Shown one piece after another: positions 33,297 to 44,600 of a stretch of 64,000 nucleotides of DNA. Each line of letters starts with the position of its first letter. Within the stretch, counting starts at the first letter, position 1. Origin of the DNA: Macrosoma leucophasiata (Eukaryota; Arthropoda; Insecta; Lepidoptera; Hedylidae); assembly GCA_036365455.1 (NCBI GenBank), contig JAWQUS010000017.1, forward strand, positions 2,914,001-2,978,000, read 5' to 3'. Made by a program: the position numbers and the translations under genes. Under the pieces are notes generated by a model. The model saw only the letters and a program-made list of their open reading frames with translations. It made no database searches and had not been told where the DNA came from.

Positions 33297-33551
33297 CTAG
33301 CTGACCCGGCAAACTTTGTATTGCCTCAGAATGAAATAATGTGTGAAAGGTTTGATAGATACGAACTATTTGTATGGGAAAATAAAATTGTGGTTTTCAC
33401 TATTTCCCTTAAATATTTTCATATTTTCTTACCTTTTAAACCTTTCCTGGACTTCCAAAAATCATTCAACACCAAAATTAGCCCAATCGGTCCAGCCGTT
33501 CGCGAGTTTTAGCGAGACTAACGAACAATAATTGATATTTATATATGTAGA
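33297..33551 (-). mobile_element. Helitron family H1, full-length non-autonomous copy
   Basis: Minus-strand start A|TCTACATATATAAATATCAAT and end GTCAGCTAG|T with the GGCAA/TTGCC stem. Carries the alternative 5' part GTTAGTCTCGCTAAAACTCG. Confidence 0.8.
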
Positions 33552-33793
33552 TAGATAAAGATAGGTACCTACATATGAATTGTGACATTGTAAAAAACAT
33601 TTCAATCAGTGCATGTTTTCGTGAAATACAGAACCTTAAGGATTTTCATAGCGTTTTGTATATTTTTACTATATCAACCTTCATATAAAACAGAAGATAC
33701 ATTTTAAAGAGGAAGTACCTGGTTGACCGAGCTTCGCTGCGTAGCGATTAGTATGAATTGCATATACGACTAACGTTAGTAGACTAATGGTTT

Positions 33794-33941
33794 TTCTATT
33801 CATCAATAGATGGCGTTAGTCGTCGGTTATGAAGAAAATTTATTATTAACTTGAAACCGAGCTTTTCTTCTATTCATCAATAGATGGCGTTAGTCGTCGG
33901 CTATGAAGAAAATTTATTATTAACTTGGAACCGAGCTTTTC
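33794..33941. repeat. Tandem duplication, 74-bp period, two copies
   Basis: TTCTATTCATCAATAGATGGC, CGTTAGTCGTCGG and the following TATGAAGAAAATTTATTATTAA recur 74 bp later with few changes. Confidence 0.75.
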
Positions 33942-34399
33942 TTGGACCTGGAACCTAAATAAATCGATTTCTTGACCCGAAAAACCCCTAATCTGTAAGT
34001 TTCAAGAAAATCTTTTTAACCGTTTCCGAGATCTTGATTCTATATATATACAAGAATTGCTCGTTTAAAGGTATTAGATAAGTTAAGTAAAGTTTATCAT
34101 TGTAGATAGGTACGCAATTTTATCTGCGTTAATAGTTGATTTGAGGTAATTTTGTGAAGGTATTATAATAATTTTGCCCAGCTTCATATTTTTCAATTTG
34201 TGTTTACAATACAAACACATGGATGTGTAGTCTAGGCCTTATCGAATATTGAAGGATTCATTACAAACGTACGATTTAAAACTGGCAACCCTTTCCCCAA
34301 TCCTACTTACTCTCCTACCCTAACGAACTTCACTTTCCGAGTCTGTTAGATTCCCAATTATAATATTCGTTGCATTAGCGCTAGATATTGGATTTTTAT

Positions 34400-34475
34400 T
34401 TCAAATTATTCATCACTAGATGTAAACCCGGCTTCGCTCGGGTGAAATGTGACTCATAATACACATCTAGGTGTA
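34400..34475 (-). mobile_element. Helitron-type 3' end
   Basis: On the minus strand CGAGCGAAGCCGGG, a stem-forming block, then TTTACATCTAG|T. The remainder is not delimited. Confidence 0.4.
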
Positions 34476-34785
34476 AAATGTAGGTAGATATCTGTAGTCA
34501 TCGGTTCTCAAGGAATATTAAGGGTATTGGGTACCGTTGACAGCAAGACATAGATTCGTATAGCTTCGTTTATTGTGTTTAAGAAATATAATAAATAAAA
34601 ACTGCAAAAGTTTTTACACAAATATTTTTTTATTTGAAATCAACATTCAAAATAAACAAACATAAATTATGTAACAAAACATATTTATATTTTTTAAGTT
34701 TTATTCTCTGTAAGCATCTTGTTATAAGCACTCAGTTTTTTTTCTACTTGGCAGGTAGATAAGTAACTTACTAATTTTATTAAAA

Positions 34786-35125
34786 AAAACCGGTGAAGTG
34801 CGTGTCAGGCCACGCACAGTGTAGGGTTTCGTAGTTTTTAGGTTTGAATAATGTAATAAAAAAAAAAAAAATAGAGGTCTTCAAAATATTCAAGTAAAAT
34901 TTACAATTGGTCGACTATTACTCGCAAACTTTTAAAGTCAACTTCAGTGTGATAGTTTGAATTTCTAACAACAACCGTTTAGTTGGTAGAGGGGCCGTGG
35001 TTGACTCTAACGAAATTTGGCACTTTAAAGCTTAATAAGTGACTTATTACGGTTAAATATATCGAAAAATTATATTAGCATATCCCGAACATTTTTGAAA
35101 TCAGTTGAAATCAATGTTCTCGACT
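34786..35125 (-). mobile_element. GGTTCCGTA/TACGGAACCC repeat, partial inverted copy
   Basis: ACCGGTGAAGTGCGTGTCAGG and TGTAGGGTTTCG match the reversed end of the 26825 copy, as do TCGACTATTACTCGCAAAC and GACTCTAACGAAATTTGGCAC. Confidence 0.5.
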
Positions 35126-35601
35126 CAGAATAATATTTTTTTTACGATCTTCAATTGCCAATAGGTTTCGATCGAGTCTACCGTAGACCTGCACGAAATT
35201 ATTAATATAGATTATTTTAAAGTGGCATCGCTATTACGCATATTGCCTGTGTCAAGTAAACTATCACATAAAAAAAATATTTAATCACTTGTAAATAATA
35301 GAATTTGCTTCAGGCACATTAGTCATAGTTCTTTGTGAAACGGAACGTTTATTAACTTACCAAGATGGCGACTGCGGTCTGTTTGTCAGTGCAAATAGAA
35401 TTTAACGAAATTCTCCATAATCCGAATTTTGCGGATACATGTTTTCGACTCAGAATAATTATTTTTTTACGATCTTCAATTGCCAATAGGTTTCGATAGA
35501 GTCTACCGTAGAACTGCACGAAATTATAAATATAGATAATAAAATCGCTTTATTCTACATAGAACGCATACATTTACGTACATGGATATTGGTATAGCAA
35601 T

Positions 35602-35874
35602 TTTACTGGTGGTAGAGCTCCAGTGACGGAGCTCGCGGGCGTAGGCACCACCGCATTACCTGATTTACTTGGCGCTAAATGGTAGTGTTCAGCACTATCG
35701 TGTTCCGGTCAGGTGGTAATGTACGGCCCTGTAATTTCCGGCACAGAGGCATAACACCTTAGGCCTCAGGAGTGGTAACGCATTTGCATTTTGGCCTTGG
35801 TCTTTGTGTGGGTGTCCATATATAATGTGAACTGCATGCTTGTTTGACACTTCAATTACATTAAAAAAAAAAAA
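35602..35874 (+). mobile_element. Family A retroposon with a small 3' deletion
   Basis: Near-consensus; lacks the CTGCAGTCATCACTTAAC block before the 3' end. Just before it, 35440-35500 repeats 35118-35200 (TTTACGATCTTCAATTGCC and TAGGTTTCGAT), a local duplication. Confidence 0.7.
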
Positions 35875-35879
35875 AACAA

Positions 35880-36335
35880 AATTGTAGACAAATACCTTTT
35901 TAATACAAAGTAATAAATCTTATCTAGTCATGCATTGGACAAATTGGGCCGATTTACCAAAGAAGGTAAATATATTTTATATTGTGGTCAGACTATTCGT
36001 CTTCCATACTGACGTTTGATCGCGAACGCCTAATCGGGCGGGTATTTTTAGCTATAGTATTATCCGAGTATTCGTAAATAAGGGTGACTATTATTACAGG
36101 CATATTTTAATTTATTGAGGCCGTAGTTTTCTCTGGGATATTTATTTGTAGGTGAACAATTACATGAATCTTTAACACACGTAGCTAAAATATATTTGTA
36201 TATTGGCCTAATTGGAATTGACACGGAATTGTCGTGTTGCCACGGTTTATTTCTTGTAGAATTAAAAATTAGATTACAAATACTCTAATGAGGGCCTGTG
36301 ATAGACAGATAAACGGGCAGATTGATGTAATAACG
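35880..36335. other. Unassigned stretch
   Basis: No recognised repeat or coding sequence. Confidence 0.3.
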
Positions 36336-36339
36336 AATA

Positions 36340-36560
36340 GTAGGTTGGCAAACACCTACGAATGCAAGTAACATATTAGTCGCATGTAAAGGAGTAGCGA
36401 GACTTTTGACCAAAGATGTCTCGAATAGGATGTCAATGTCGATAACTCCGAAGGTGGCACTGGGAAACTTAAAAAAAATCGCCTAATACTTATCCCGACT
36501 CGGAAACTGAACCCAGGATCCCAGCGTAGCAGTAGTGGCCTGCTACCAATAAACTTCTGG
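36340..36560 (-). mobile_element. SINE family B-like, diverged
   Basis: The right part is the reversed tRNA-like head (GAACCCAGGATCCCAGCGTAG, GTAGTGGCCTGCTACCA). The body is strongly diverged. Confidence 0.5.
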
Positions 36561-36589
36561 GGTAGTTATGAATTATGAAAAACCAAATT

Positions 36590-36752
36590 AAATAATGTCT
36601 GATGGTGGGGTCAAAAGTCTTAGGAATCGGCGTGCATGTATGAAGAGAATGATGAAGGTAGACGAGGCACGAGAGGTTTGTCAGAACCGGGATATCTGGC
36701 GCTCTACACTCTCTGCCTACCCCGTTAGGGACCTGGCGTGAAGATACATACA
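36590..36752 (+). pseudogene. LINE family E, C-terminal ORF end
   Basis: ATG 36640 to TGA 36741 encodes 34 residues, MKRMMKVDEAREVCQNRDIW then RSTLSAYPVRDLA, which I associate with the extreme C-terminus of a lepidopteran non-LTR polymerase. It is followed by an ACATAC-type tail. Fragments also at 24126, 59290 and 59722. Confidence 0.5.
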
Positions 36753-37121
36753 AATTAAATAACACGTAACAATAAATGTAACACTTACCTCACTGAGAAA
36801 TCGAAATGCAAATAATTTATATTAAAAACGCGTCACAAATCTCTCCCGCCGACACAATCCGCCATTGAATTGCTAGAACAATTCAAAGAGATCACACCTC
36901 AATCAGCATGCCAAAAGCAAATTGCACGACCCCGGGATCGGATCCCGGTCTCGCACTTGAATCACTACTAATTGATAGCCGGCATGGAGCGGTTTCATTG
37001 GAATATTTTAGAATGCCGATTGATCAATACTCATTCGGGTCAGGTTCTGTATCTAAATTTCAATCGCTAGGGCAGCGGTATGATTTTATGATGGATAAAT
37101 TAATTGTGGACGATATGCTTA

Positions 37122-37342
37122 TCTTCTATATATTATATATATAAAAATCAATTGCTGTTCGTTAGTCTCGCTAAAACTCGAGAACGGCTGGACCGATTTG
37201 GCTAATTTTGGTTTTGAATGATTTTTGGAAGTCCAGGGAAGGTTTTAAGGTTTCCATTTTCCCATACAAATAGTCCGTATCTATCAAACCTTTGACACAT
37301 TTTTTCATTCTCAGGCAATGCGAAGTTTGTCGAGTCAGCTAG
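37122..37342 (+). mobile_element. Helitron family H1 copy
   Basis: A|TC at the start, AATTGCTGTTCGTTAGTCTCG, GGACCGATTTGGCTAATTTTG and GGAAGTCCAGGGAAGG inside, GGCAATGCGAAGTTTGTC before CAGCTAG|T. Confidence 0.8.
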
Positions 37343-37371
37343 TTTATTATAGTAACATGTCCATATTACAT

Positions 37372-37648
37372 GTTTTTACTGGTGGTAGAGCTCCAGTGAC
37401 GGAGCTCGCGGGCGTAGGCACCACCGCATTAATGTACTTGCCGCTAAATGGTAGTGTTCAGCACTATCGTGTTCCGGTCAGGTGGTAATGTACGGCCCTG
37501 TAATTTCCGGCACAGAGGCATTACACCTTAGGCCTCAGGTGTGGTAACACGTCTGCATTTTGACCTTGGTCTTTGTGTGGGTGTCTAGGCTGCAGTTATC
37601 ACTTAACATCAATGTGAACTGCATGCTTGTTTGCCACTTCCATAACAT
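37372..37648 (+). mobile_element. Family A retroposon, near full length
   Basis: Near-consensus copy ending at CCACTTCCATAACATA; lacks about ten bases after GCATTA. Confidence 0.75.
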
Positions 37649-37735
37649 ATATATATATAAACTCTTCCGTATCTGACTGAGTGACTGACGGACAACACAC
37701 AGCTGAAACGTACTATATAATAATAATATACTAAT

Positions 37736-37992
37736 AACGGCAACCCTCCACCACGCTGCTCTAATGCGGGTTGGTGGAGGTAAGGGTTAGTGGTCAACCC
37801 GTTGTCGGATGTTTTCAAACCACCCATACGGCCTTCGACAAGGTTTAATGACTGCTATCTATCGATAACAACTGGGAGCAACGGCTGAACGTGCCCTCCG
37901 AAGTACAGAAACGCGCATTTTAATTAGCCACTTGCGGTCACCCATCACACACCCGACCGCGTCCAAAACACCAGCCGCGGGGCTAAGCGCTT
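37736..37992 (-). mobile_element. 5S-derived SINE, copy 2, partial
   Basis: Reversed order: body with TCCACCACGCTGCTCTAATGC, then GCGGTCACCCATCAC (box C) and GACCGCGTCC. The distal 5S head is shortened. Confidence 0.65.
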
Positions 37993-39450
37993 CAAATTTT
38001 CTGTACATAAAGGAGATTAATTATATTTGAGGGTAAGTACTTACAATTTAGTGACGTTTGAGTGATCGGCCATAAGCCACTTAAACCTTAACTAAGCACT
38101 TGGTTGTCACTTTCAAAGCATAAAACAAAGTTTCATACTTACCAGTATTCACTTGCCATCAATGATATGTTTTATTGTCATGTATATACTATATATATAT
38201 ATAAAAATTATGTTTGTCTGTCCTTAATAGAATCATAAACTATGATTATTTTATTATTTGATCATGTCTTTAGTCATAAGTCAGTTGTCTTTAGCAAAGT
38301 TATTGTGCATGAGCACGGTAAATAGATATTTACTGTGGCATGAGTCCACGAAAGTTTCTGAGTTGGTACGACCAATTTTCGACAGATGGCACCACTGTCA
38401 TTTTCATTTTGGCGTAGAGCAATGCGCGCAAGGTACAGCTAGTTTTTACCATAAAAATCAAAGTTTGAATGAAACAGGTCAAAATCAAAATGATTTTCAC
38501 CAACCTAGGTCGAATATGTCCAACAAAAGCCGACTCCATAATTAATTCAACTATTTAAATAACGTTATGGAACACATTAATCATACAAGAATTTCAGTGA
38601 TTCCGAGTTAAAAGACGAAACGAATGTAGCTTAGCATTATTATATTCAGCTTAGTTATTAAATAATGGTCGAATCCGTCCTGAGCGGTAAATCATTGCAG
38701 GTAACCTAGTATTAAAACAGGATTTTAAACGTGGAACGTTTCTTTGGATTATGAATCGGTTTGAATAATGACTGGGCGGCCCAATGAAATTGTATTGCTG
38801 TGACAAATTGCTTTTCTGTAATTAACGTTTTATGACGTGTTTCTGAAGTTACGTTTTTATTGTACGTGTTTAGCCGCGCAAGTGCGTGATTGTATGTGGA
38901 TTGTATTCTACATGTGTAGGTTACATGTGAGGTGATTACGTTATACCTAGCTGAGCCATTACAAACGTGCGAACTATTTATTTTTTTATTATTTACTTTA
39001 ACTTTCTCTGTAGGTAATCAGAGCTATTGACAATCGACAATTCCTTTCTTTGTTGTAACACACAACACTTCGATATGCTTAAAAATTGTAGGTAAGCGAG
39101 AGATCTAATAAAAAATATTTATGACTCAGTTTGCACGTTCGTAATGGCTCAACTATAGTAACATTTTTTTAGAATTTTCTCTTCAATACCTCCCAACATA
39201 TTCCAATACAATAAAGCAAACACCAATCTCAAACACCTAATAGAGCCATCACATAGAGTGGCCAATCATAACTCCGGTAATACATGCTAATACACCATTA
39301 CATTGTCGCTGACGGAGCTCGTTAATGCAAGAGCTATGGGTAATGTATTCACGATCGAGCTAATTGCAATGTGGACGAAGAAATTGTTGGTCGTGGCTGC
39401 TTCGTTGCATTGAAATAAAATTTTGTTCAATTGATACAGCGTTTTGTTTT
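37993..39450. other. Unassigned stretch
   Basis: No repeat or exon recognised; includes a (TA)n tract at 38190-38204. Open frames at 38258-38545 have no known motif. Confidence 0.35.
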
Positions 39451-39458
39451 GTCGTAAA

Positions 39459-39616
39459 TTTGTAATTTCCGGCAAAGAGGCATAACACTTGAGGCCTCAG
39501 AAGTGGTAACGCATCTGCATTTTGACTTCTAGTCTTTGCGTGGGTGTCTATAGACTGCAGTCATCACTTAACATCAATGTGAACTGCATGTTTGCCACTT
39601 GCATTACATATAAAAA
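39459..39616 (+). mobile_element. Family A retroposon, 5'-truncated
   Basis: From ATTTCCGGCAAAGAGGCATAA to ATTACATATAAAAA. Confidence 0.7.
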
Positions 39617-39837
39617 TAAAGCTTTTAGAGTGGATTTTTAATAATGCAACGGAATCAATCAAGTTTACGTATTTGTTAGTTAATTTTTCAAAGTCAGTTA
39701 ATCAGACATTTGACATGGTGAATGCTACTTTAAATTTTAAATCAAAATTATGGTTAAGTTTAATTTAAAACTTTGTGAATAGTATTCTGGACAAATATTT
39801 GTTTTGTTATTTAAGTATTTCTTAACCGTTTCCGATA

Positions 39838-40020
39838 ACCGGCTGGACCGATACTCATAAAATTTTGTGTGCCTATTGGGTAGGTCTGAGAATCGGCCCA
39901 ATTTTCATACCCTTAAATGATAAGGGGAATGGATTCTCAAAAAAAATTTTTTTTCGTGTTTTTCGATTTTCCATTTTTTTTATACCTCTGAGGCGGTACG
40001 AAGTTCGTTGGGGCAGCTAG
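39838..40020 (+). mobile_element. Helitron-like element, second subfamily
   Basis: GGCTGGACCGATACTCATAA in the body and GAGGCGGTACGAAGTTCGTTG before GGCAGCTAG|T at the end. The 5' TC end is uncertain. Confidence 0.45.
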
Positions 40021-40172
40021 TTTTGCTATATTTACCAGTCTAAATGCGTTTTTCAGAACGGTTGCTCAGTTCTGTGGCTAACGCAAAAATCTAAATTATT
40101 ATTAATGTTCTGTGGCTGACTAATTCGGGCTACACTCATATAATTTTCCGGATTTTTTTTTTCAAACCTCGA

Positions 40173-40446
40173 ACTGCCTCGGTAGCCTAGTGGTAGCAGG
40201 CCACTACTACTACGCTGAGGTTAATGGTGAAAAAGCCTTTATCTCTGGTTCTATTGGGATTTTTCCATTTTCTGGAAATTTCCCAGTACCTCAAAGTTTG
40301 GTAATGTGCCCGGAGATGTCAACAGGCTCGCCACCTGTTACATGGGCCAAAACGTAACCGGCGAATCGTGGGTGTTTGCATGTATGCTTGAATGCATGCA
40401 TTTACCTCTGCCTACCCCTTCGGGGATTACAGGCGTGAAGTTACGT
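40173..40446 (+). mobile_element. SINE family B (tRNA-derived), B box deleted
   Basis: Head CTGCCTCGGTAGCCTAGTGG with A box, then CCACTACTACTACGCTGAGG. The B-box segment present in the 43957 copy (GGTTCGATTCC) is missing here. Body: CATTTTCTGGAAATTTCCCAG, CCGGAGATGTCAACAGGCTCG, CGGCGAATCGTGGGTGTTTG. Tail: CCTTCGGGGATTACAGGCG. Confidence 0.7.
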
Positions 40447-40975
40447 TACATTTTTTTTTCAACAACAAAAAAACACATATTAATTTAGCATACGCGATTA
40501 TCAGGTAGTATGTTTATTGTTCTACTTACTTATTGGATACAATAAGGGGCGTTCAGTTTTCGTTTAGACTATCGCTACCTTAAATAATATAGTTAAAGTG
40601 GTAGAAAAATGCTTAAGGAACAATAAATGCATTCACAGCGTCTTGTGTAACTGTGATTCTAACCCCTAGTTTGCACTAAAAACATTAAACGTGATGATGT
40701 TTCGCAACTCGTCGCATGAAGTATGAATTGCGATGAATGTCTTGTTGGTGCTAGCGTTCGCAGTTCGCACTGTAGTCAAACCTATCATTTTAACATGTTT
40801 TTATGTGAATGTTTCATCAATGCAAACTCACGGTTAGCATAATTATCGTAGAACAAGTTTATCTTACTCAATTACCGATCAAACATGAAAAGAAAAAAAC
40901 CATAAACATCAACGTCACAAGCCCGAAGCAAGTTTTAATAATTTTCAGGCCACAGAAAGTGTCTGCTCAATATAC

Positions 40976-41830
40976 TTTTCAAAAGTTGCATTTTTTTCCA
41001 ACGGCGTACCGGCACGATCGCATGTTCACTGATTGCAATTAATGTTGGCCATATCTTGACGGTGTCTGTTGCCGATTTGAGCTGCATTTTTTGGGATTCT
41101 CTATTTATAGAACCTCGCGTGCCGTGGTTCCTTGCTTAATTTTGTATCAGCTATAAATATTTTTTTACGATATGCAAATGCTTTCATATTTAAACGACTT
41201 CTTTGGGTAGAGCCGGACTATGAGAGACATGGGACAGTTTTAATTTAGTTTGAACTTCTTTCATGCGTAGAAGAAACCCCTTAACGCATGTTGCCACAGT
41301 TCAGTTTTATCTTTCGTATGAGCTAAAAGTAGCTTTTTTACTGCAAAGAAAGTGCCTTTACATTAAATGAACTTAAGATATGGAAATGCTTTACATTTAA
41401 ACGACTTCTTTGGAAAGAGCAGGATTATGAGAGATTTGGGACACTTTTAATTGAATTTGAACTTTTTTCGTGATCGTTGTCACAGTTTAGAGTCTTGTCT
41501 TTGGTATGAGCAAAAAGTTACTTTTTTACTGCAAAGAAAGTGCCTTCAAAAACAGACTTTTGGGGAGAATGAGGATATAAGAAACATGGGGCACAAGCCT
41601 AAGACATCAGAAAGAGTTTCCTTAATGTATGTACTCTTCAAAAGGTGCATTTTTTCCAACGGCTAATCGGAACGATCGCATGTTCACTGATTGCAATTAA
41701 TGTTGGCCATATCTTGACGGTGTCTGTTGCCGATTTGAGCTGCATTTTTTGGGATTCTCTATTTATAGAACCTCGCGTGCCGTGGTTCCTTGCTTAATTT
41801 TTTATACGCTAAGAGTAGAGTTTAACGATA
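40976..41830. repeat. Local repeat array (blocks at 40976, 41637 and again at 43458)
   Basis: A block containing GATCGCATGTTCACTGATTGC, TTGGCCATATCTTGACGG, TGTCTGTTGCCGATTTGAGC and GAACCTCGCGTGCCGTGG occurs at 41015-41140 and 41675-41800 almost unchanged, and more diverged at 43468-43555. Between them a second unit (TTTAAACGACTTCTTTGG, TATGAG, TTTTTTACTGCAAAGAAAGTG) is repeated about 215 bp apart. No transposon termini. Confidence 0.8.
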
Positions 41831-42043
41831 CGCATAATAAATAATAATCAATATATATATAAAATCAATTGCTGTTAGTTAGTCTCGCTAAAACTCGAGA
41901 ACGGCTGGACCGATTTGGCTAATTTTGATTTTGAATGATTTTTGGAAGTCCAGGGAAGGCTTAAAAGTTGTTTTATATTATTTCGCATTAACACATGCTT
42001 GTGAAATATATTTTATTTTAAAGAAAAATGGAAAGAAAAATTT

Positions 42044-42119
42044 GACTCCAGGCGAGACTCGAACTCGCGGCCTACTGGGAATCTAGTCCAGCCGCTCTTC
42101 CAATTGAGCTACTGAAGTC
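42044..42119 (-). tRNA. tRNA-like module (T1), inverted unit
   Basis: 76 nt, one acceptor change (GACTCCA); D- and T-arms intact. Confidence 0.5.
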
Positions 42120-42631
42120 CTGCCCGAGTTGTCAAATCTTTTCTTCACATTTATTGCATTGCTTTATGGTAGCAGCAGCGCCATCTATTGCCAACTATAC
42201 TAGTTAGGCAACCGATATAATAGACTTTGTAGTTTATTGAATATCGTAAAGAAGTTGCTTTTACCCTTAATAATTGTTTTATATTATTTCGCTCTTCCAT
42301 TTGAGCTACTGAAGTCCTGCCCAATTTGTCAAATCTTTCCTTTGGAAGAGCGGCTGGACTAGATTCCCAGTAGGCCGCGAGTTCGAGTCTCGCCTGAAGT
42401 CAAATTTTTCTTTCCATTTTTCTTTAAAATAAAATATATTTCACAAGCATGTGTTAATGTGAAATAATATAAAACAATTATAAAATGTAAAAGCGACTTC
42501 TTTACGATATTCAATAAACTGCAAAGTCTATTATATCGGTTGCCTAACTAGCATAGTTGGCATTAGATGGCGCTGCTGCTACCATAAATCAATGCAATAA
42601 ATGTGAAGGAAAGATTTGACAAATCGGGCAG

Positions 42632-42707
42632 GACTTCTGTAGCTCAATTGGAAGAGCGGCTGGACTAGATTCCCAGTAGGCCGCGAGTTCGAGTCTCGCC
42701 TGAAGTC
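42632..42707 (+). tRNA. tRNA-like module (T1), direct unit
   Basis: 76 nt, GACTTCT...TGAAGTC with one acceptor mismatch; T-arm GCGAG/CTCGC; followed by a TTTTT run. Confidence 0.5.
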
Positions 42708-42964
42708 AAATTTTTCTTTCCATTTTCTTTAAAATAAAAGGTTTAAAAGGTAAAAAAATATAGTTGTAGGGGAATAATAAAAAGCACAATTTCGTTCTTT
42801 TCTCTTCTTTTTTGTATGAGACATATAGTCCATATAGTATATCAAACCTTTGAAACATTATTTCATTGTGAGGCTATAGGAGGTTTGCTGGGTCAGCTAG
42901 TATAATATATAATAATAAATAACGATACGCATATGCTTTCAAAACGACTTCTTTGGAAAGAACC

Positions 42965-43246
42965 GGATGGGACACTGGGACGCCATGGCGGCGCAACCAA
43001 TCGCCGCCAACAACAAAACATATATAGCTCTATAGAGTTTTACTCGTCTAGTGTCCGTTTGGTTGTGCAACCAGCTCGGACGCCGGTACACAATGTTCCT
43101 CGGGCCGCCACGCTGGTTGCGCTACCACTAATTACTAATTACTATAGCGCTGTAATGTGTCTTACTCACTTGGCCGCCAGTCCGGACACCATGGTAGAGC
43201 AACTGATTGCGCCGCTATGGTGTTTCGGTGAAATATACCTTAAGAG
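42965..43246. mobile_element. MITE related to 23829-24086
   Basis: CGCCATGGCGGCGCAACCAAT near the left end and ATTGCGCCGCTATGGTGTTTC at the right end are inverted repeats. GCCGCCAGTCCGGACACC is shared with the other copy. Confidence 0.55.
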
Positions 43247-43956
43247 TATTAAATATTTAAAAAAAGGCGAAAACGGCAAAGTATTGTTTGCTTGTAAACT
43301 TTGGTGCATTTTATTGATAGAAGTGTAAGCAATTAAAGAAAACTTGCTCTGAACTCTGAAAATACCAGTAGCAATACTAGGTGGATAGGTTAGTAATACA
43401 ATTTTAGTATTGCTTGTAATAAGTCATAATTTTCCCAAAAGCACATCATTTTCGCAGCGAAACGAACGATCGCATGCTCACTGATTGCAATTAATGCGAC
43501 CGATATCTTGACGGTGTCAGTTGCCGATTTCAGCTGCAATTGCATTTTTTTGTTGTATGGTCCAATTGATAAGATTCTTGCCCTATTTTTTTCCTCTTTA
43601 TAGTGCTATGAAAGTATATAGTTCACATTGATGGTTAGTAATATGCCTTTAAAAACATATGTACAATTTTAATATTTCTATTTAGATGTTACAACTCTTG
43701 CGACTTATGATATTTGCCATTATCATTTTATGAGTGGTAGTGCTCAGTACCTTAATAGTGAGGCGAGAGAGTATAAAACCGGAGTAACTGACATAGATAA
43801 AAGTTTAAATTATTATTTTTATTTTACAAGACATAACACAATTTTTTAAAAATATTATTGACCATTCTTATTAATTGTATTTTGAAATTATTATTCTTGA
43901 ACATTAATGACGATTATTTGAATTAGGTATTATTGTTATTTTATTTTAATATTTAA

Positions 43957-44266
43957 CGTAACTTCACGCCTGTAATCCCCGAAGGGGTAGGCAGAGGTAA
44001 ATGCATGCATTCAAGCATACATGCAAACACCCACGATTCGCCGGTTACGTTTTGGCCCATGTAACAGGTGGCGAGCCTGTTGACATTTCCGGGCACATTA
44101 CCAAACTTTGAGGTACTGGGAAATTTCCAGAAAATGGAAAAATCCCAATAGAACCAGAGATAAAGGCTTTTTCACCATTATCTCTGATAACCCCCTACCC
44201 GGGAATCGAACCCAGGACCTCAGCGTAGTAGTAGTGGCCTGCTACCACTAGGCTACCGAGGCAGTT
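43957..44266 (-). mobile_element. SINE family B, full length
   Basis: On the minus strand the tRNA-like head runs CTGCCTCGGTAGCCTAGTGG ... GAGGTCCTGGGTTCGATTCC, with both A and B boxes intact. The body and CCTTCGGGGATTACAGGCG tail follow. Best representative of the family here. Confidence 0.8.
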
Positions 44267-44387
44267 AATTTAATATTTAATTTAGCATAAATCAAATTAT
44301 GTTAAAAACTATTTGTGAATTGGTAATAATTATGGGTTAATTTGCCTGAATAAAAAAGATTTTATTATTATTATTTATTATTGTAGT

Positions 44388-44600
44388 CAACCGAATAGCG
44401 AAACTCAAGTGGCAATGGACGGGCCACATAGCTCGAAGAACTGAGGGCTGTTGGGGCAGAAGAGTTCTCAAGTGGCGACCGCGTGCCGGATGGGCAGTCG
44501 TATAAGGTGGAGCGATGACCTGATATAGATCACGCAATCACTGGATGAGGGCGATCCACATCCGTTAGTTGTAAAAAAAAATTGGCGAGGCTTTTTTCCA
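44388..44600 (+). pseudogene. RTE-clade LINE C-terminal fragment, old
   Basis: NRIAKLKWQW and GHIARRTEG can be read, then frameshifts; homologous to 3290-3560. Several indels. Confidence 0.65.

Larger units (their letters stand above)
41968..42739. mobile_element. T1 element, copy 3: rearranged multimer inside a Helitron, 10-bp target-site duplication
   Basis: 772 bp between GGCTTAAAAG (41958-41967) and GGTTTAAAAG (42740-42749). Order: inverted unit with complete head (42044-42119) and full body, then a second inverted fragment (42281-42340) truncated in the head, a direct head fragment (42343-42401), tail, body, and a complete direct head (42632-42707) with tail. Inverted units come first and direct units last, as in the other copies. 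Confidence 0.85.
41848..42900 (+). mobile_element. Helitron family H1 interrupted by a T1 element
   Basis: 5' part 41848-41967 (A|TC start, GGACCGATTTGGCTAATTTTG) and 3' part 42740-42900 ending GGGTCAGCTAG|T. The T1 insertion lies in between, flanked by GGCTTAAAAG/GGTTTAAAAG. Confidence 0.8.

Noticed and set aside
36931..36950. Short GGGATCGGATCCC palindrome as a regulatory site
   Set aside because: A single restriction-site-like palindrome with no supporting context.
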